Of a DNA stretch of 64,000 nucleotides, positions 52,017 through 62,110 are shown in pieces. The notes under the pieces were generated by a model. The model ran no database searches. It had not been told where the DNA came from and was given only the letters and a program-made list of their open reading frames with translations. The translations under genes and the position numbers were made by a program. The DNA is from Gelidibacter mesophilus DSM 14095 (GTDB lineage: Bacteria > Bacteroidota > Bacteroidia > Flavobacteriales > Flavobacteriaceae): positions 124,001 to 188,000 of the forward strand of contig NZ_AUHD01000004.1 in NCBI RefSeq assembly GCF_000423005.1, read 5' to 3'. The first letter of the stretch is position 1. Each line of letters starts with the position of its first letter.

Positions 52017-53291
52017 ATGAAATATTTCTGTCTTATTTTCAGTCTCTCTGGAGGTTTCATTCTTAACGCTCAAACTAATTTAGAAAATGATTTTAAGATC
52101 ATCGAACCTAAAGTAGTCGAGTGGAGACGTCATTTCCATGAACATCCGGAGCTGAGCAATCAGGAATTTAAAACTGCAGAAACTATTGCTGAACACTTAA
52201 CATCCTTGGGCATTGAAGTTCAAACTGGTGTTGCAAAAACCGGAGTGGTTGGGGTGTTAAAAGGAAATAGCCCCGGCAAAGTTGTGGCGCTAAGAGCAGA
52301 TATTGACGGCCTTCCGGTCACTGAACGAAATGAGTTGCCGTTTAAATCGAATGTCAAAGCAGAATTTATGGGCACCAAAACCGGAGTCATGCATGCCTGC
52401 GGACATGATACGCATATTGCCATTTTGATGGGTGTTGCCGAAGTACTATCCAAACATAAAGACAAGATTAACGGTACTGTAAAATTCATTTTCCAACCTG
52501 CAGAAGAAGGCCCTCCTCCAGGTGAAGAGGGCGGCGCCAAACTCATGATCAAGGAAGGCGTTCTGAAAGAACCAAAGGTCGATGCCATTTTCGGCCTGCA
52601 TATCAACTCGGCCACCCCAGTTGGAACTATTAAGTACAAGTCTGGTGGTATCATGGCCGCAGTAGAACGATTTGTGATTCATATAAAAGGGAAACAGAGT
52701 CATGGTTCCCAACCTTGGCTTGGCGTTGACCCTATTGTGATTTCTGCCAAAATCATTGACGGGCTGCAAACTATAATCAGCAGGGAATCTGATCTGACCG
52801 AGGAAGCCGCGGTGATTACCGTTGGAAAAATAACCAGTGGGGTGCGGTTCAATATTATTCCTGAAAGCGCCGAACTCATTGGAACCGTCCGTTCTTTAGA
52901 TACCGACATGAAAGCGAAAATAATCAAGCGGATGACGGAAATGACCGAAACGATTGCCAAAGCCTATGGCGGCGAAGCTACAATTACATTTGAGAACTTT
53001 ACGTCCATAACCTATAATGATCCCGATTTAACCACAACCATGTTGCCGACGCTTCAAAAAGTAGCAGGAGCTGATCATGTGGTGCTTACCAAAGCCGTAA
53101 CTGGTGGAGAAGATTTCTCCTATTTTCAAGAAGTTGTACCCGGATTGTATTTTTTTTTGGGTGGCATGACACCGGGAAATACGGAAGCTTTTCCACATCA
53201 CACGCAAGATTTTATCATTGATGAAAGCGGTTTGCTTTTGGGTGTTAAAACAATGACCCAGTTGGCAATTGATTATTTAAAGCTTGATTAA
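52017..53291 (+). CDS. M20 family amidohydrolase, secreted
   Basis: This 424-residue metal-dependent amidohydrolase has a signal peptide (CLIFSLSGGFILNAQ), unlike most cytoplasmic homologues, so it is probably periplasmic. Signatures are WRRHFHEHPELSNQEF, ALRADIDGLPV, MHACGHDTHIAILMGVA, IFQPAEEGPPPGEEGGAKLM and the C-terminal FSYFQEVVPGLYFFLGG. The bridging glutamate and histidine ligands are present. Family members split N-acyl amino acids, hippurate or indole-acetyl conjugates; the substrate cannot be fixed. It is a single-gene unit, divergent from the helicase. Confidence 0.88.
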   Translation: MKYFCLIFSLSGGFILNAQTNLENDFKIIEPKVVEWRRHFHEHPELSNQEFKTAETIAEHLTSLGIEVQTGVAKTGVVGVLKGNSPGKVVALRADIDGLPVTERNELPFKSNVKAEFMGTKTGVMHACGHDTHIAILMGVAEVLSKHKDKINGTVKFIFQPAEEGPPPGEEGGAKLMIKEGVLKEPKVDAIFGLHINSATPVGTIKYKSGGIMAAVERFVIHIKGKQSHGSQPWLGVDPIVISAKIIDGLQTIISRESDLTEEAAVITVGKITSGVRFNIIPESAELIGTVRSLDTDMKAKIIKRMTEMTETIAKAYGGEATITFENFTSITYNDPDLTTTMLPTLQKVAGADHVVLTKAVTGGEDFSYFQEVVPGLYFFLGGMTPGNTEAFPHHTQDFIIDESGLLLGVKTMTQLAIDYLKLD

Positions 53292-53436
53292 AAGCTAGTT
53301 TCTAATTTCTAGGAAAATTTAAAGTTTCGAGATTTAAAAACCTCATTTTTTCTTTATAAAAGTTGGTTCGTTGATCCCAACATCTTAATTCTTGAAACAT
53401 GTTTCTTAGCTCAATTCTTGGCCCCAAAAGTTCCAT

Positions 53437-55005
53437 CTATTTCTTGCCATCACCTGTCAAGATACTTGCTAATCCTGCCTTAACACTTATCCAAAGAAAA
53501 TTAAAGATAGATTTGGTATGATCTCTATCAATCCCTTCCTTAGATCCTTCTCTGTACCCATCTGAAGTCTTATCACTGCCTTTTGCAATAAATAGATTTG
53601 CAATCGCCGATAAGACACTGTTCTTGTTACGACCATCCTTTTCCAGTATCTCAACCTTAAAATCATCATACTTGGCTCTCATGGTAACGCGGGAAGTATT
53701 CGCATCGCCAGAAATCGTCGCGTAGGTTTGTAGCAATTCGCCTTCAAGTTTCACTTTTAAATTGGGTTGCGAAAACGGATTCAAATCGGGTGCTGGCAAC
53801 TTACCAATATCAATTTTGAACCCAAACACATCGTTCACATCATTGACATCAAAATCCCAAATGACTTTTAGCGGGGTTTTTTCCATAAAAACAGCATCAA
53901 TATCTAAAATCGTTTTTTCCGATTCACCATAAGTATTACTGATGTTTTTTATATCTGCATTCAATTTTGTAAATGCTAGCTCACCTGCCGGCATATCACT
54001 ATTTACTTTTTCAGAATATTTAATCGTAGCATTTCTTAATAAAACAGAACTTAAAGTAAGATTGAACTTAAGCTCTCTCAACATTTTACTATAAAGGCTT
54101 TTACGTGTTAGATCATCAGCGATTAATTTATTTCTATAAATGCGTAGTTCAGGATCTTCGAATGTTACTTTTGGACTTTTAAAATAAAACAGGGAATCCT
54201 TTTCAAATCCAAATTTTTGATCCTCTAGAACCAACGATAATATGGATACGTCAAAATGATCGCGCTCAATAGAAAGCATTTTATCAAACTCTGCCTTAGA
54301 ATATTTCGTGTAAAACTTCAAATGGTCAATCGCCACTTTTTCTTGAGTTATACTTGCGGAAGAAATTGTTAGATTTTCATATTGGCCGGCAGCACTAAAA
54401 AACTCATGGAATGATAAATTATAATCTTCATAATTAAAAGGAATAGAATTTTGAATGGAGGCGTTATCCGCCGTAATCCCGAGGACATTTGCAGTTAATT
54501 TTTCAGCATATAACAAAAGAGAATCCGTTTCAACATCCTTGACGGTTATTTCAGCATTTTGAATATTAAACCTATCTAATTGAAGCTTCTGCTTTAACTG
54601 CTCTGGAGAAGAATTTTTGTATTCCTTTTTGGGAATAGCACTATTGTGGTTATACAGCATTTTAGGACTTCTCAACTGCACGTTTTCTACATGAATCTTA
54701 TCATTGACCAGGTAGCTCCATAATCCAAATCCGTCCACCAATAAAGTATCTAGCACCACTTCAGCATTGTTTTCTAAAGTATAAGTGCCTATTTTCACGA
54801 TTTTTGGCTGCACCAACATAACACGCCCACCCCATATACTGACCTCCAAGGATTCATAATCCACGCTAAGATTTTCGGGCAGCTCGGTTTTTAGGAACTT
54901 TTCAAGTTTTGAGGTCAGCATTGAATTTGCCACAAAATATCCCACAATAGTGAGCACCAATAACGTCAGCAAGGTTATAAGTGTGATTTTTAAAGGTCTT
55001 GTCAT
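53437..55005 (-). CDS. AsmA/DUF748-like membrane-anchored protein
   Basis: This 522-residue protein has one N-terminal membrane helix (ITLITLLTLLVLTIVGYFVA) and a long beta-rich periplasmic part with the AsmA-type opening LSVDYESLEVSIWGGRVMLVQPKI. Repeats of the kind seen in DUF748/AsmA proteins follow (VLLRNATIKYSE, KLNADIKNI, ADVNDVFGFKIDI). AsmA-like proteins are thought to bridge the membranes and move lipids. It ends with TAG; the next in-frame stop comes about 45 codons later. It faces the M20 gene. Confidence 0.75.
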   Translation of the reverse strand: MTRPLKITLITLLTLLVLTIVGYFVANSMLTSKLEKFLKTELPENLSVDYESLEVSIWGGRVMLVQPKIVKIGTYTLENNAEVVLDTLLVDGFGLWSYLVNDKIHVENVQLRSPKMLYNHNSAIPKKEYKNSSPEQLKQKLQLDRFNIQNAEITVKDVETDSLLLYAEKLTANVLGITADNASIQNSIPFNYEDYNLSFHEFFSAAGQYENLTISSASITQEKVAIDHLKFYTKYSKAEFDKMLSIERDHFDVSILSLVLEDQKFGFEKDSLFYFKSPKVTFEDPELRIYRNKLIADDLTRKSLYSKMLRELKFNLTLSSVLLRNATIKYSEKVNSDMPAGELAFTKLNADIKNISNTYGESEKTILDIDAVFMEKTPLKVIWDFDVNDVNDVFGFKIDIGKLPAPDLNPFSQPNLKVKLEGELLQTYATISGDANTSRVTMRAKYDDFKVEILEKDGRNKNSVLSAIANLFIAKGSDKTSDGYREGSKEGIDRDHTKSIFNFLWISVKAGLASILTGDGKK

Positions 55006-55141
55006 AAGATAAAGATAGGTTTTAATAGACTTCCGTTTTAATTTTTAAATATAAAATTTCGAATTGCAAAAACCCTGAAACCATATAGCTTGCAAATATC
55101 TATTTTTTTAATTTCTTAATGAATTTTAAAAAAAACATCTT

Positions 55142-55693
55142 ATGTTTGATAAAATTTTTCACTCCAATATGGACTTAGGAACAAAACTAATTGACGCCTT
55201 ACTTTATGCAATTCCCGCAATAATCACCGGACTTGTGGCCTATTATTTTTTTAGGGAACACACCAAGAACGAAGATGGCAGAAGGCGCTTTTTATTGCAT
55301 AAAGACTTACAAGTTAATGCCATGCCGTTACGCCTACTGGCCTATGAAAGAATGGTTATTTTTATGGAGCGCATCACCCCTGCAAAATTACTTATTAGGG
55401 TGTCTCCAACATCTTCAAATAAAGACGATTACGAAAGCTTACTTATAGCAAGCATAGAACAAGAATTTGAACATAATTTGGCCCAACAAATATATATTAC
55501 CAATGACTGTTGGAACGTTATTTGCGCGGCTAAAAACGCCACCATTCAACTCATCAGAAAAGCAAGCCTTTTAGAAAAAACTGATACTGCAAATAAGCTC
55601 AGAGAAGTTATTTTGACAGAAATGATGGAAAAACGCGCCCCTAGCGATGCCGCTTTATCCTATATCAAGAAAGAAGCAAGTGAAATGTGGTAA
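55142..55693 (+). CDS. Conserved-looking membrane-anchored protein, unknown function
   Basis: A 183-residue protein with one N-terminal hydrophobic helix (LIDALLYAIPAIITGLVAYYFF) and a mainly helical cytoplasmic domain. Visible motifs are LQVNAMPLRLLAYERMVIFMERITP, then EQEFEHNLAQQIYITNDCW and a charged C-terminal helix. I believe this is a flavobacterial protein family of unknown function, but I cannot name it with confidence. Its stop is six bases from the patatin gene on the other strand. Confidence 0.75.
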   Translation: MFDKIFHSNMDLGTKLIDALLYAIPAIITGLVAYYFFREHTKNEDGRRRFLLHKDLQVNAMPLRLLAYERMVIFMERITPAKLLIRVSPTSSNKDDYESLLIASIEQEFEHNLAQQIYITNDCWNVICAAKNATIQLIRKASLLEKTDTANKLREVILTEMMEKRAPSDAALSYIKKEASEMW

Positions 55694-55699
55694 GCAGCA

Positions 55700-56608
55700 T
55701 TAAAGCAAATGCTCATCCGGCACCGTCTGGTGTTTTGATTTCGCATAATTAAAGCCTTGAGCCCACCACTTGGCCATTAACTTTTTACTGAAAATCAATG
55801 AGTTTTCTGTTAATGTGGTGGGCGTGTAGTACAAATTGAGTTTTACATTTTGATTTATGGCCGCTAATTGCCCGATGGTCACATCGCTTTTTTCTACTTG
55901 ATCCATCAAATAAGAAAAAAGGTTCATCATGAGCGAAAATGGATTTTTCCCTAAAACCTTATTACCTTCCATGTTTTCAGATTCCAAAATTACCGCGTCA
56001 ATCTCGGTAGCCCCTCTTAAAATAGCTTCTCTTATAGGCACAACGCAACCAAAACCCCCATCGGCGTATTCACACCCTTCTTTGACCGCCAATGACATAA
56101 ACGGAATATAATTACACGAAATCCATATCCAATCACAGAATTCCTCATATCCAAAGTCTTTTATGGACTTATACTCCACCGTGCTTTTTGTAAGATTTGA
56201 AACGGTTACAATAACATCAATTCCTGATGTCCTGATTTTATTAAACTCATGTTTTGTGAAATTACGCTTGATGTTTTTGCGCAAGGCACCACTCTCCCCG
56301 AAGGTTCGCTTTCGCTTAACAAACTGAATTAGAGAATTAAAATAGTTAATGGAAACAAATTCCCGTCCGTCCTTTTTATGCTGCACAAACGGACTGGTGC
56401 TAAAAACATCCTTCTGGCTCACATTGGTAAAAACATCATACAATTTACCTATATCATTGACGGCCAAATGAGGAATTAACAGACTCCCCGTGGATGTCCC
56501 TAAAAACATATCATAGTTTTTACCCTGATGTTCCATTAAGTATTGGGCAACACCTCCAGCAAATGCCCCTTTACTTCCTCCTCCTGAAATTACTAATGCT
56601 CTCTTCAT
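55700..56608 (-). CDS. Patatin-like phospholipase (second of two)
   Basis: This 302-residue patatin has the glycine-rich oxyanion loop GGGSKGAFAGG at residues 8-18, nucleophile serine in GTSTGSLL, and catalytic aspartate in YADGGFGC. Patatins use this Ser-Asp dyad to hydrolyse lipid acyl chains. No signal peptide is seen, so it acts inside the cell or reaches the envelope another way. Its ATG follows immediately after the stop of the paralogue (no bases between), so the two are translated as one unit. Confidence 0.88.
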   Translation of the reverse strand: MKRALVISGGGSKGAFAGGVAQYLMEHQGKNYDMFLGTSTGSLLIPHLAVNDIGKLYDVFTNVSQKDVFSTSPFVQHKKDGREFVSINYFNSLIQFVKRKRTFGESGALRKNIKRNFTKHEFNKIRTSGIDVIVTVSNLTKSTVEYKSIKDFGYEEFCDWIWISCNYIPFMSLAVKEGCEYADGGFGCVVPIREAILRGATEIDAVILESENMEGNKVLGKNPFSLMMNLFSYLMDQVEKSDVTIGQLAAINQNVKLNLYYTPTTLTENSLIFSKKLMAKWWAQGFNYAKSKHQTVPDEHLL

Positions 56609-57523
56609 TTATTCTGTTTTCTCGGGTTCCAAGGGGCTTGTTTCTTCATTTTTATATTTTGCAAAATCAAAGCCACTTTGCCACCAAGAGCTCATTTTAT
56701 CTTTATTAAATACCAAGGCGTTGGTTGTCAAGACCGTTGGGGTGTAATAAAAATTAATAATTGCATCTTGATTTTTTGCGACAAATTTTCCGATGCGTAT
56801 GTTCTGAAACTCTATGCGGTCCAACATAAACGAAAACATATTGGTCAACAACGAGAATGCGTTCAAAGATGGCATTCTATTTAATTGGGTCACTTCCGTT
56901 TGTAAAATCACAGCATCCACAACGGTTGCCCCTCGCAGGATAGCTTCCTCAATCGGCACCATAGACCCCAATCCGCCATCAGCATATTCGCATCCATTTT
57001 TCTTAACCAATGTCATAAAAGGCGTGTAATTACAGGAGATCCAAACCCACTCTAAAAATTCATCATAATCAAAATCCTTAACCGACTTGTATTCAACCTG
57101 ATTAAGTGACAAATTAGAAACCGTTACCACCACATCAGCCTTCAGCGCTTGTAATGCATCAAACCCTTCTTCCGTAACATGTGATTTGATGAGTTTTTTC
57201 AAGTTGTGACTTTCACCAAAGGTTTTGCGCCCTCTGAAAAGATTTCGCAACACATTAAAGTGATTGATACTAATGGTTTCAATTCCTTTTTTCCTTTTGA
57301 TGTTAAACGGGCACACATTAAAAATATCATTTTGAGCAACATTGGTATAAATCTCCTTGATTTCCTTTACCTTATTCAACGCCAAGTGAGACACCAACAA
57401 ACTACCTGTAGAAGTACCAATATACAAGTCGTAATCCAACTTCTTGTTTTCAATAAGGTACTGGGCAACCCCACCGGCAAAAGCCCCTTTACTACCTCCT
57501 CCTGATATCACTAATGCCCTCAT
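56609..57523 (-). CDS. Patatin-like phospholipase (first of two)
   Basis: 304 residues, paralogous to its neighbour over the full length. The dyad is complete: GGGSKGAFAGG, GTSTGSLLVSHLAL and YADGGLGSMVPIEEAILRGAT. The N-terminal ~65 residues and the core are the most alike, and the C-terminal 60 residues differ more. It lies 41 bases after the aminopeptidase start on the same strand, reading away from it as the distal neighbour. Two copies suggest different lipid preferences or a two-part enzyme; this is speculation. Confidence 0.88.
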   Translation of the reverse strand: MRALVISGGGSKGAFAGGVAQYLIENKKLDYDLYIGTSTGSLLVSHLALNKVKEIKEIYTNVAQNDIFNVCPFNIKRKKGIETISINHFNVLRNLFRGRKTFGESHNLKKLIKSHVTEEGFDALQALKADVVVTVSNLSLNQVEYKSVKDFDYDEFLEWVWISCNYTPFMTLVKKNGCEYADGGLGSMVPIEEAILRGATVVDAVILQTEVTQLNRMPSLNAFSLLTNMFSFMLDRIEFQNIRIGKFVAKNQDAIINFYYTPTVLTTNALVFNKDKMSSWWQSGFDFAKYKNEETSPLEPEKTE

Positions 57524-57564
57524 GTTTTGGTTTCTGATTTGTGCCTTAAAACAATACTTAATTT

Positions 57565-59562
57565 TTAATTCTTAATTTCATCAATCATCTGCTCATAAGC
57601 TTCAACCTCCCGCAGCTCTACCAATAATCGTTTTGCAAACTGCTGAAAGCGCCAATTATGATGGGATGTTGCCTGTATTAAATTGGTTAATGATATCTCA
57701 TCAAAACCATTGATCAGCTTGAGATAATTAAAAGCATTCATTCGGAGTTCAAAACCAAAATCCGGATCCGTATAACCCCTCAGCACTTCAAAAACCACTT
57801 GTTTTTTATCTGGCTGATATTCTACAGTATTCAAATGCAAGACCAACCAAAGCAGTTTAACATTATAATCACTAAATCCATAAATAGCCTTAGTTTGCTG
57901 TAAATATTTTGAACGATCCAAAGGAAAGTTAACCCACAAATTATACAATGCGGCTTCGATGGTTACATAGGACGAATCTTTCAAAAAAGTTTCGTAAACA
58001 TTCTTAAATTCAGATGGGATACGTGTTAGCTTTTGCGCAATGGCCTGCCGAACTTCTAAACCATTATTAAAATCCTCCAACTTAACTTGATAGCTCTCTT
58101 TTGAAAGAATTTTCACTTTTGCCTTATCAGATATGTCAGAAACGAGATAATCCCCACATTTTGAAGGATAGCTTTCACAGCTTACATCCATATATTCTTG
58201 AATGAAACCTGATTGCTTTAAGCTCTTAATCATCGCATCTTGAGGCAGCACGATGTCTTCTAGCCAGGTTTTTACAAATCCCGATAGATCTAGACCACTT
58301 TTGCTTTCAACTTCCTTTATAAAATCAGAAGTTTTAACGTTGTTGTACTTATGTTTTTGGAGATAATTCTCAACTGCCAACTTAAAATTATCACCCCCAA
58401 CCTGTTCCCTCAAGACATGTAAAGCCCAACAGCCTTTTTGATAAAAGGTTAAACTGCTGGATTTCGGATCGAGCAAAGAGGTGCCTTCTCCAGCGTTCTC
58501 CTGTTCCAGAAGCTGTTGCGCATACTCTTGTAAGCGCCAATAGTAATAATCATCGCCAAACACATCACGTTCCGCTAAAAGCGCATAGTACGTCGCAAAA
58601 CCTTCCTGCAACCAATGATGTTCTCCATTTGTTGCGGTTATCAAGTCTCCAAACCATTGATGGGCGAGTTCATGGGCGTTGACGTTGACATAATTCCGGT
58701 CATTGAACCCAATGTCATCCACCACGAGAGCATCTGAAAATATCGTCAAAGTCGTGTTTTCCATCCCAGAATACAAAAAGTCCTTGACTGGAACCTGCCT
58801 GTAGACCTCCCAAGGAAAGGCTACTCCTATCTCCTTTTCAAGAAAATCGAACATTTGCTTGCTATAATGAAAGGTTGGTCCTACCTTTGAAGAATCTTCT
58901 GGATAATAATAATAATATTCTAAAGGAATACCACTTTCTGAAAATTGCGTCTTTTTATTATATCTTCCAATAACGAGAGCAACAAGATAACTGCTCATAG
59001 GTTTACTCATATCATAATCCCATTTGTTTTGATTCTGCGTGATAGCTTCTTTGGAAAGAAGCGCGCCATTGGCCAACACCTCAAAGCCATCTTCATAGGA
59101 TAGCGACAAATCGAATTCAATCTTATCATTTGTATCGTCAATACTTGGCAGCCAGTTACTCGTATATTTCCCCTGGCCTTGTGTCCATATCTGATCGCCT
59201 ACAAAATACAATGCTTTTTTGGGTTCAGCCGAATACCAAAAGCTTAATACATAGTCCTTATCTTTTTCAAAATTGTTTAAAATGACGATTTTATCTGCTT
59301 CAAGTCTGAAATCACTGGTCTCAACAGCATCTGTCGCGATATTTTTCAATGTTACACCCCTAAACTCCATATTTTTAGCGTCAATATAGACAGAATGGAT
59401 ATTATTCAAAGTTTTAAAATAAATGAAAACAACCCCCGAAACCCTTGACGCTTCTTTAAAATCAAGTTCCGCCTTGACTCTTTTAAAATCAACCCTATCA
59501 GTTTGCTGCGCAGAAGCTGTTCCAAATAGAAATACAAAAATAAATACTAAGCAACTCCTCAT
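57565..59562 (-). CDS. M1-family zinc aminopeptidase, secreted
   Basis: This 665-residue gluzincin has a signal peptide (CLVFIFVFLFGTASAQ). The exopeptidase motif is GMENTTLT, the zinc site is HELAHQWFGDL with the downstream glutamate in HHWLQEGFATYY. The N-terminal beta domain and C-terminal helical domain have family lengths, though the protein is shorter than ERAP-like members. It removes N-terminal residues from peptides in the periplasm. It is upstream of the patatins on the same strand, 41 bases away, so a shared transcript is plausible. Confidence 0.92.
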   Translation of the reverse strand: MRSCLVFIFVFLFGTASAQQTDRVDFKRVKAELDFKEASRVSGVVFIYFKTLNNIHSVYIDAKNMEFRGVTLKNIATDAVETSDFRLEADKIVILNNFEKDKDYVLSFWYSAEPKKALYFVGDQIWTQGQGKYTSNWLPSIDDTNDKIEFDLSLSYEDGFEVLANGALLSKEAITQNQNKWDYDMSKPMSSYLVALVIGRYNKKTQFSESGIPLEYYYYYPEDSSKVGPTFHYSKQMFDFLEKEIGVAFPWEVYRQVPVKDFLYSGMENTTLTIFSDALVVDDIGFNDRNYVNVNAHELAHQWFGDLITATNGEHHWLQEGFATYYALLAERDVFGDDYYYWRLQEYAQQLLEQENAGEGTSLLDPKSSSLTFYQKGCWALHVLREQVGGDNFKLAVENYLQKHKYNNVKTSDFIKEVESKSGLDLSGFVKTWLEDIVLPQDAMIKSLKQSGFIQEYMDVSCESYPSKCGDYLVSDISDKAKVKILSKESYQVKLEDFNNGLEVRQAIAQKLTRIPSEFKNVYETFLKDSSYVTIEAALYNLWVNFPLDRSKYLQQTKAIYGFSDYNVKLLWLVLHLNTVEYQPDKKQVVFEVLRGYTDPDFGFELRMNAFNYLKLINGFDEISLTNLIQATSHHNWRFQQFAKRLLVELREVEAYEQMIDEIKN

Positions 59563-59632
59563 CTGTAGGTTTTAGTTAAGATATGGCCAAAATAAGAAAA
59601 TAAAAACGATAATTTCACAATGCCAACACCCC

Positions 59633-59665
59633 TTTGTGAAACTTCTTTTTCTTTGTGTAACTTTG
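59633..59665 (+). promoter_or_regulatory. Promoter of recG
   Basis: TTTG (59633-59636) is followed after 21 bases by TAACTTTG (59658-59665), an exact TAnnTTTG box with sound spacing. The ATG is at 59755. The stretch also holds repeated CTTTGTG words, which could produce the match by chance. Confidence 0.5.
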
Positions 59666-59754
59666 TGAAATAGCCATTAAATAAAGTGGAATCCAGAAGA
59701 CCTAAAGAACCATAATCCGGTATTTTAGATAATTTCCACCTCGCAAGAAAATAT

Positions 59755-61857
59755 ATGAATACCAATCTTCAAACCCCTATAGACTACCTGAAAGGTGTCG
59801 GTCCAAATCGTGCGAATTTACTCCGCAGTGAACTTGGCATCCATACGTATCAAGATTTAATCAACCTTTTTCCCCATCGCTATATCGATAGAACCCAATA
59901 CTACAAAATCAATCAATTGCAACAAAATAGCGCTGACGTTCAGATTATTGGAGAAGTATCGGGCTTTAAAGAAATGGGACAAGGACGTGCAAAACGCTTG
60001 ATCGGAACCTTTAAAGATGATACTGGAATCATAGAACTGGTTTGGTTTAGAGGCCAAAAATGGATCAGGGAGAGCATCAAAATCGGTAAAAAATATGTGA
60101 TTTTTGGAAAGACAAATTGGTTCAATGGCGTTTTTAATATGCCGCATCCCGAAATGGAGCTATTGGAGGACCATGAAAAGAATTTAAGATCCGCCATGCA
60201 ACCCATTTATCCATCTACAGAAAAACTAACAAATAAAGGCATCAGCAATCGGGTCTTGAACAAGATAATGCAGCACTTATTTTTGGAAACCAAAGGTCGG
60301 TTTGAAGAAACGCTCTCTGAAAACTTACGCTCGGAACTCAAATTAATCTCCAAAAACAAAGCGCTTTTTAACATCCATTTTCCCGAAAACAATAAGCTCT
60401 TGGCACAGGCACAATACCGTTTGAAATTCGAAGAATTATTCTACATTCAATTGCAACTGATCATTAAAAATCTGATCCATAAAACAAAAATTAAAGGCTA
60501 TAATTTTGAACATGTAGGCCATTACTTTAACACCTTTTTCCAAGAGCATTTACCCTTCGATTTGACCAACGCGCAGAAACGTGTTTTAAAAGAAATTCGG
60601 GCCGATTTAGGAAGCAATGCCCAAATGAACCGCCTACTGCAAGGTGATGTCGGCTCCGGGAAGACCATAGTTGCGCTAATGTCAATGTTAATGGCGCTTG
60701 ACAACGGTTTTCAAGCCTGCTTAATGGCGCCGACTGCTATTTTGTCAGTTCAGCACTACCAAGGTTTAGAACAACTATGTAAAAATCTGAACATCAGAAT
60801 AGAACTACTTACAGGATCAACTAAAGCTTCAACTAGACGGAAAATTCATGAAGCACTTGAAAATGGCACATTAGATATCTTAATTGGCACCCATGCCCTA
60901 CTAGAAGACAAGGTGAAATTTAAGAATTTGGGGCTGGCAATCATTGACGAACAACATCGTTTTGGAGTGGCGCAACGAAGTAAATTATGGCATAAAAACA
61001 CATCGCCTCCACACATTTTAATCATGACCGCAACTCCAATTCCGAGAACCTTGGCCATGTCAGTTTATGGTGATTTGGATGTGTCCGTTATAGACGAATT
61101 ACCACCCGGAAGAAAGGACGTAAAAACCGTCCATCGCTACGATAAAAATCGGCTGAAAGTTTTTAGATTCATCAGAGATGAAATTGAAAAAGGACGACAG
61201 GTTTATATCGTATATCCGTTGATCCAGGAAAGCCAAACAATGGATTATAAAGATTTGATGGATGGTTATGAAAGTATCGCTCGAGAGTTTCCCATGCCTA
61301 AATATCAAATTTCCATCGTTCACGGACAAATGAAGCCGGCCGATAAAGATTTCGAGATGCAGCGGTTTGTTAAAGGGGAAACTCAAATTATGGTGGCCAC
61401 AACGGTTATTGAAGTGGGTGTGAATGTTCCAAATGCTTCCGTAATGATTATCGAAAGCGCTGAACGCTTCGGGTTGTCACAACTGCATCAATTGAGAGGC
61501 CGTGTGGGCCGTGGTGCCGAGCAAAGCTATTGTATTTTGATGACCAGCCACAAACTCAGTGAAGACAGTAAGACCCGTTTACAAACCATGGTCAGCACCA
61601 ATGACGGATTTGAAATTGCCGAAGTGGATTTGAGACTTCGTGGCCCGGGTGATTTAATGGGAACCCAACAAAGTGGCGTGTTGAATCTCAAAATAGCAGA
61701 TGTCATCAAGGATAAGGATATTTTACAACATGCACGCTACCACGCTAAGGCTATCTTAAAGGCTGACCCGTCGCTATCCGCTCCTGAGAATAAAGTACTG
61801 CGGCATACCTACGGACAACTCGTTAAGTATAAGAATATATGGAATTATATTTCGTGA
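59755..61857 (+). CDS. recG: ATP-dependent DNA helicase RecG
   Basis: This 700-residue helicase rescues stalled forks and moves branched DNA. An N-terminal wedge/OB domain (INLFPHRYIDRTQYYKI, ... GIIELVWFRGQKW) precedes two helicase domains: Walker A GDVGSGKTIVAL, MAPTAILSVQHY, IIDEQHRFGVAQR (DEQH box), MTATPIPRTLAM, VATTVIEVGVNVPNA and QLRGRVGRGAEQSYC. The C-terminal RecG motif is GPGDLMGTQQSG. Length fits the family. It has its own promoter and no operon partner. Confidence 0.95.
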   Translation: MNTNLQTPIDYLKGVGPNRANLLRSELGIHTYQDLINLFPHRYIDRTQYYKINQLQQNSADVQIIGEVSGFKEMGQGRAKRLIGTFKDDTGIIELVWFRGQKWIRESIKIGKKYVIFGKTNWFNGVFNMPHPEMELLEDHEKNLRSAMQPIYPSTEKLTNKGISNRVLNKIMQHLFLETKGRFEETLSENLRSELKLISKNKALFNIHFPENNKLLAQAQYRLKFEELFYIQLQLIIKNLIHKTKIKGYNFEHVGHYFNTFFQEHLPFDLTNAQKRVLKEIRADLGSNAQMNRLLQGDVGSGKTIVALMSMLMALDNGFQACLMAPTAILSVQHYQGLEQLCKNLNIRIELLTGSTKASTRRKIHEALENGTLDILIGTHALLEDKVKFKNLGLAIIDEQHRFGVAQRSKLWHKNTSPPHILIMTATPIPRTLAMSVYGDLDVSVIDELPPGRKDVKTVHRYDKNRLKVFRFIRDEIEKGRQVYIVYPLIQESQTMDYKDLMDGYESIAREFPMPKYQISIVHGQMKPADKDFEMQRFVKGETQIMVATTVIEVGVNVPNASVMIIESAERFGLSQLHQLRGRVGRGAEQSYCILMTSHKLSEDSKTRLQTMVSTNDGFEIAEVDLRLRGPGDLMGTQQSGVLNLKIADVIKDKDILQHARYHAKAILKADPSLSAPENKVLRHTYGQLVKYKNIWNYIS

Positions 61858-62110
61858 GTTTTGGTCTTTAGTTAGTTGGCAATCTCTGTTTTCGGGTTAT
61901 CAAAAACAATTCAAATCTGTTCAAAATAGGACAGAATAGACAATGAGCAATCTGCAGGTTTCGTGGAAAATTTTTCATCGTAAACGCTTCAGATTTTTTA
62001 AAAGAGCATACTTCCCAACTAAAATGACAGATATTTCATAAATTTGAGTGAAATCCATTAGATTCAAAACGATAAATTTCAGGTAATTGATTCATAAACT
62101 GATTAAAAAT

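Noticed and set aside
59559-59765. 68-codon minus-strand frame upstream of the M1 aminopeptidase
   Set aside because: It covers the recG promoter region and the recG start, and shows no conserved features.
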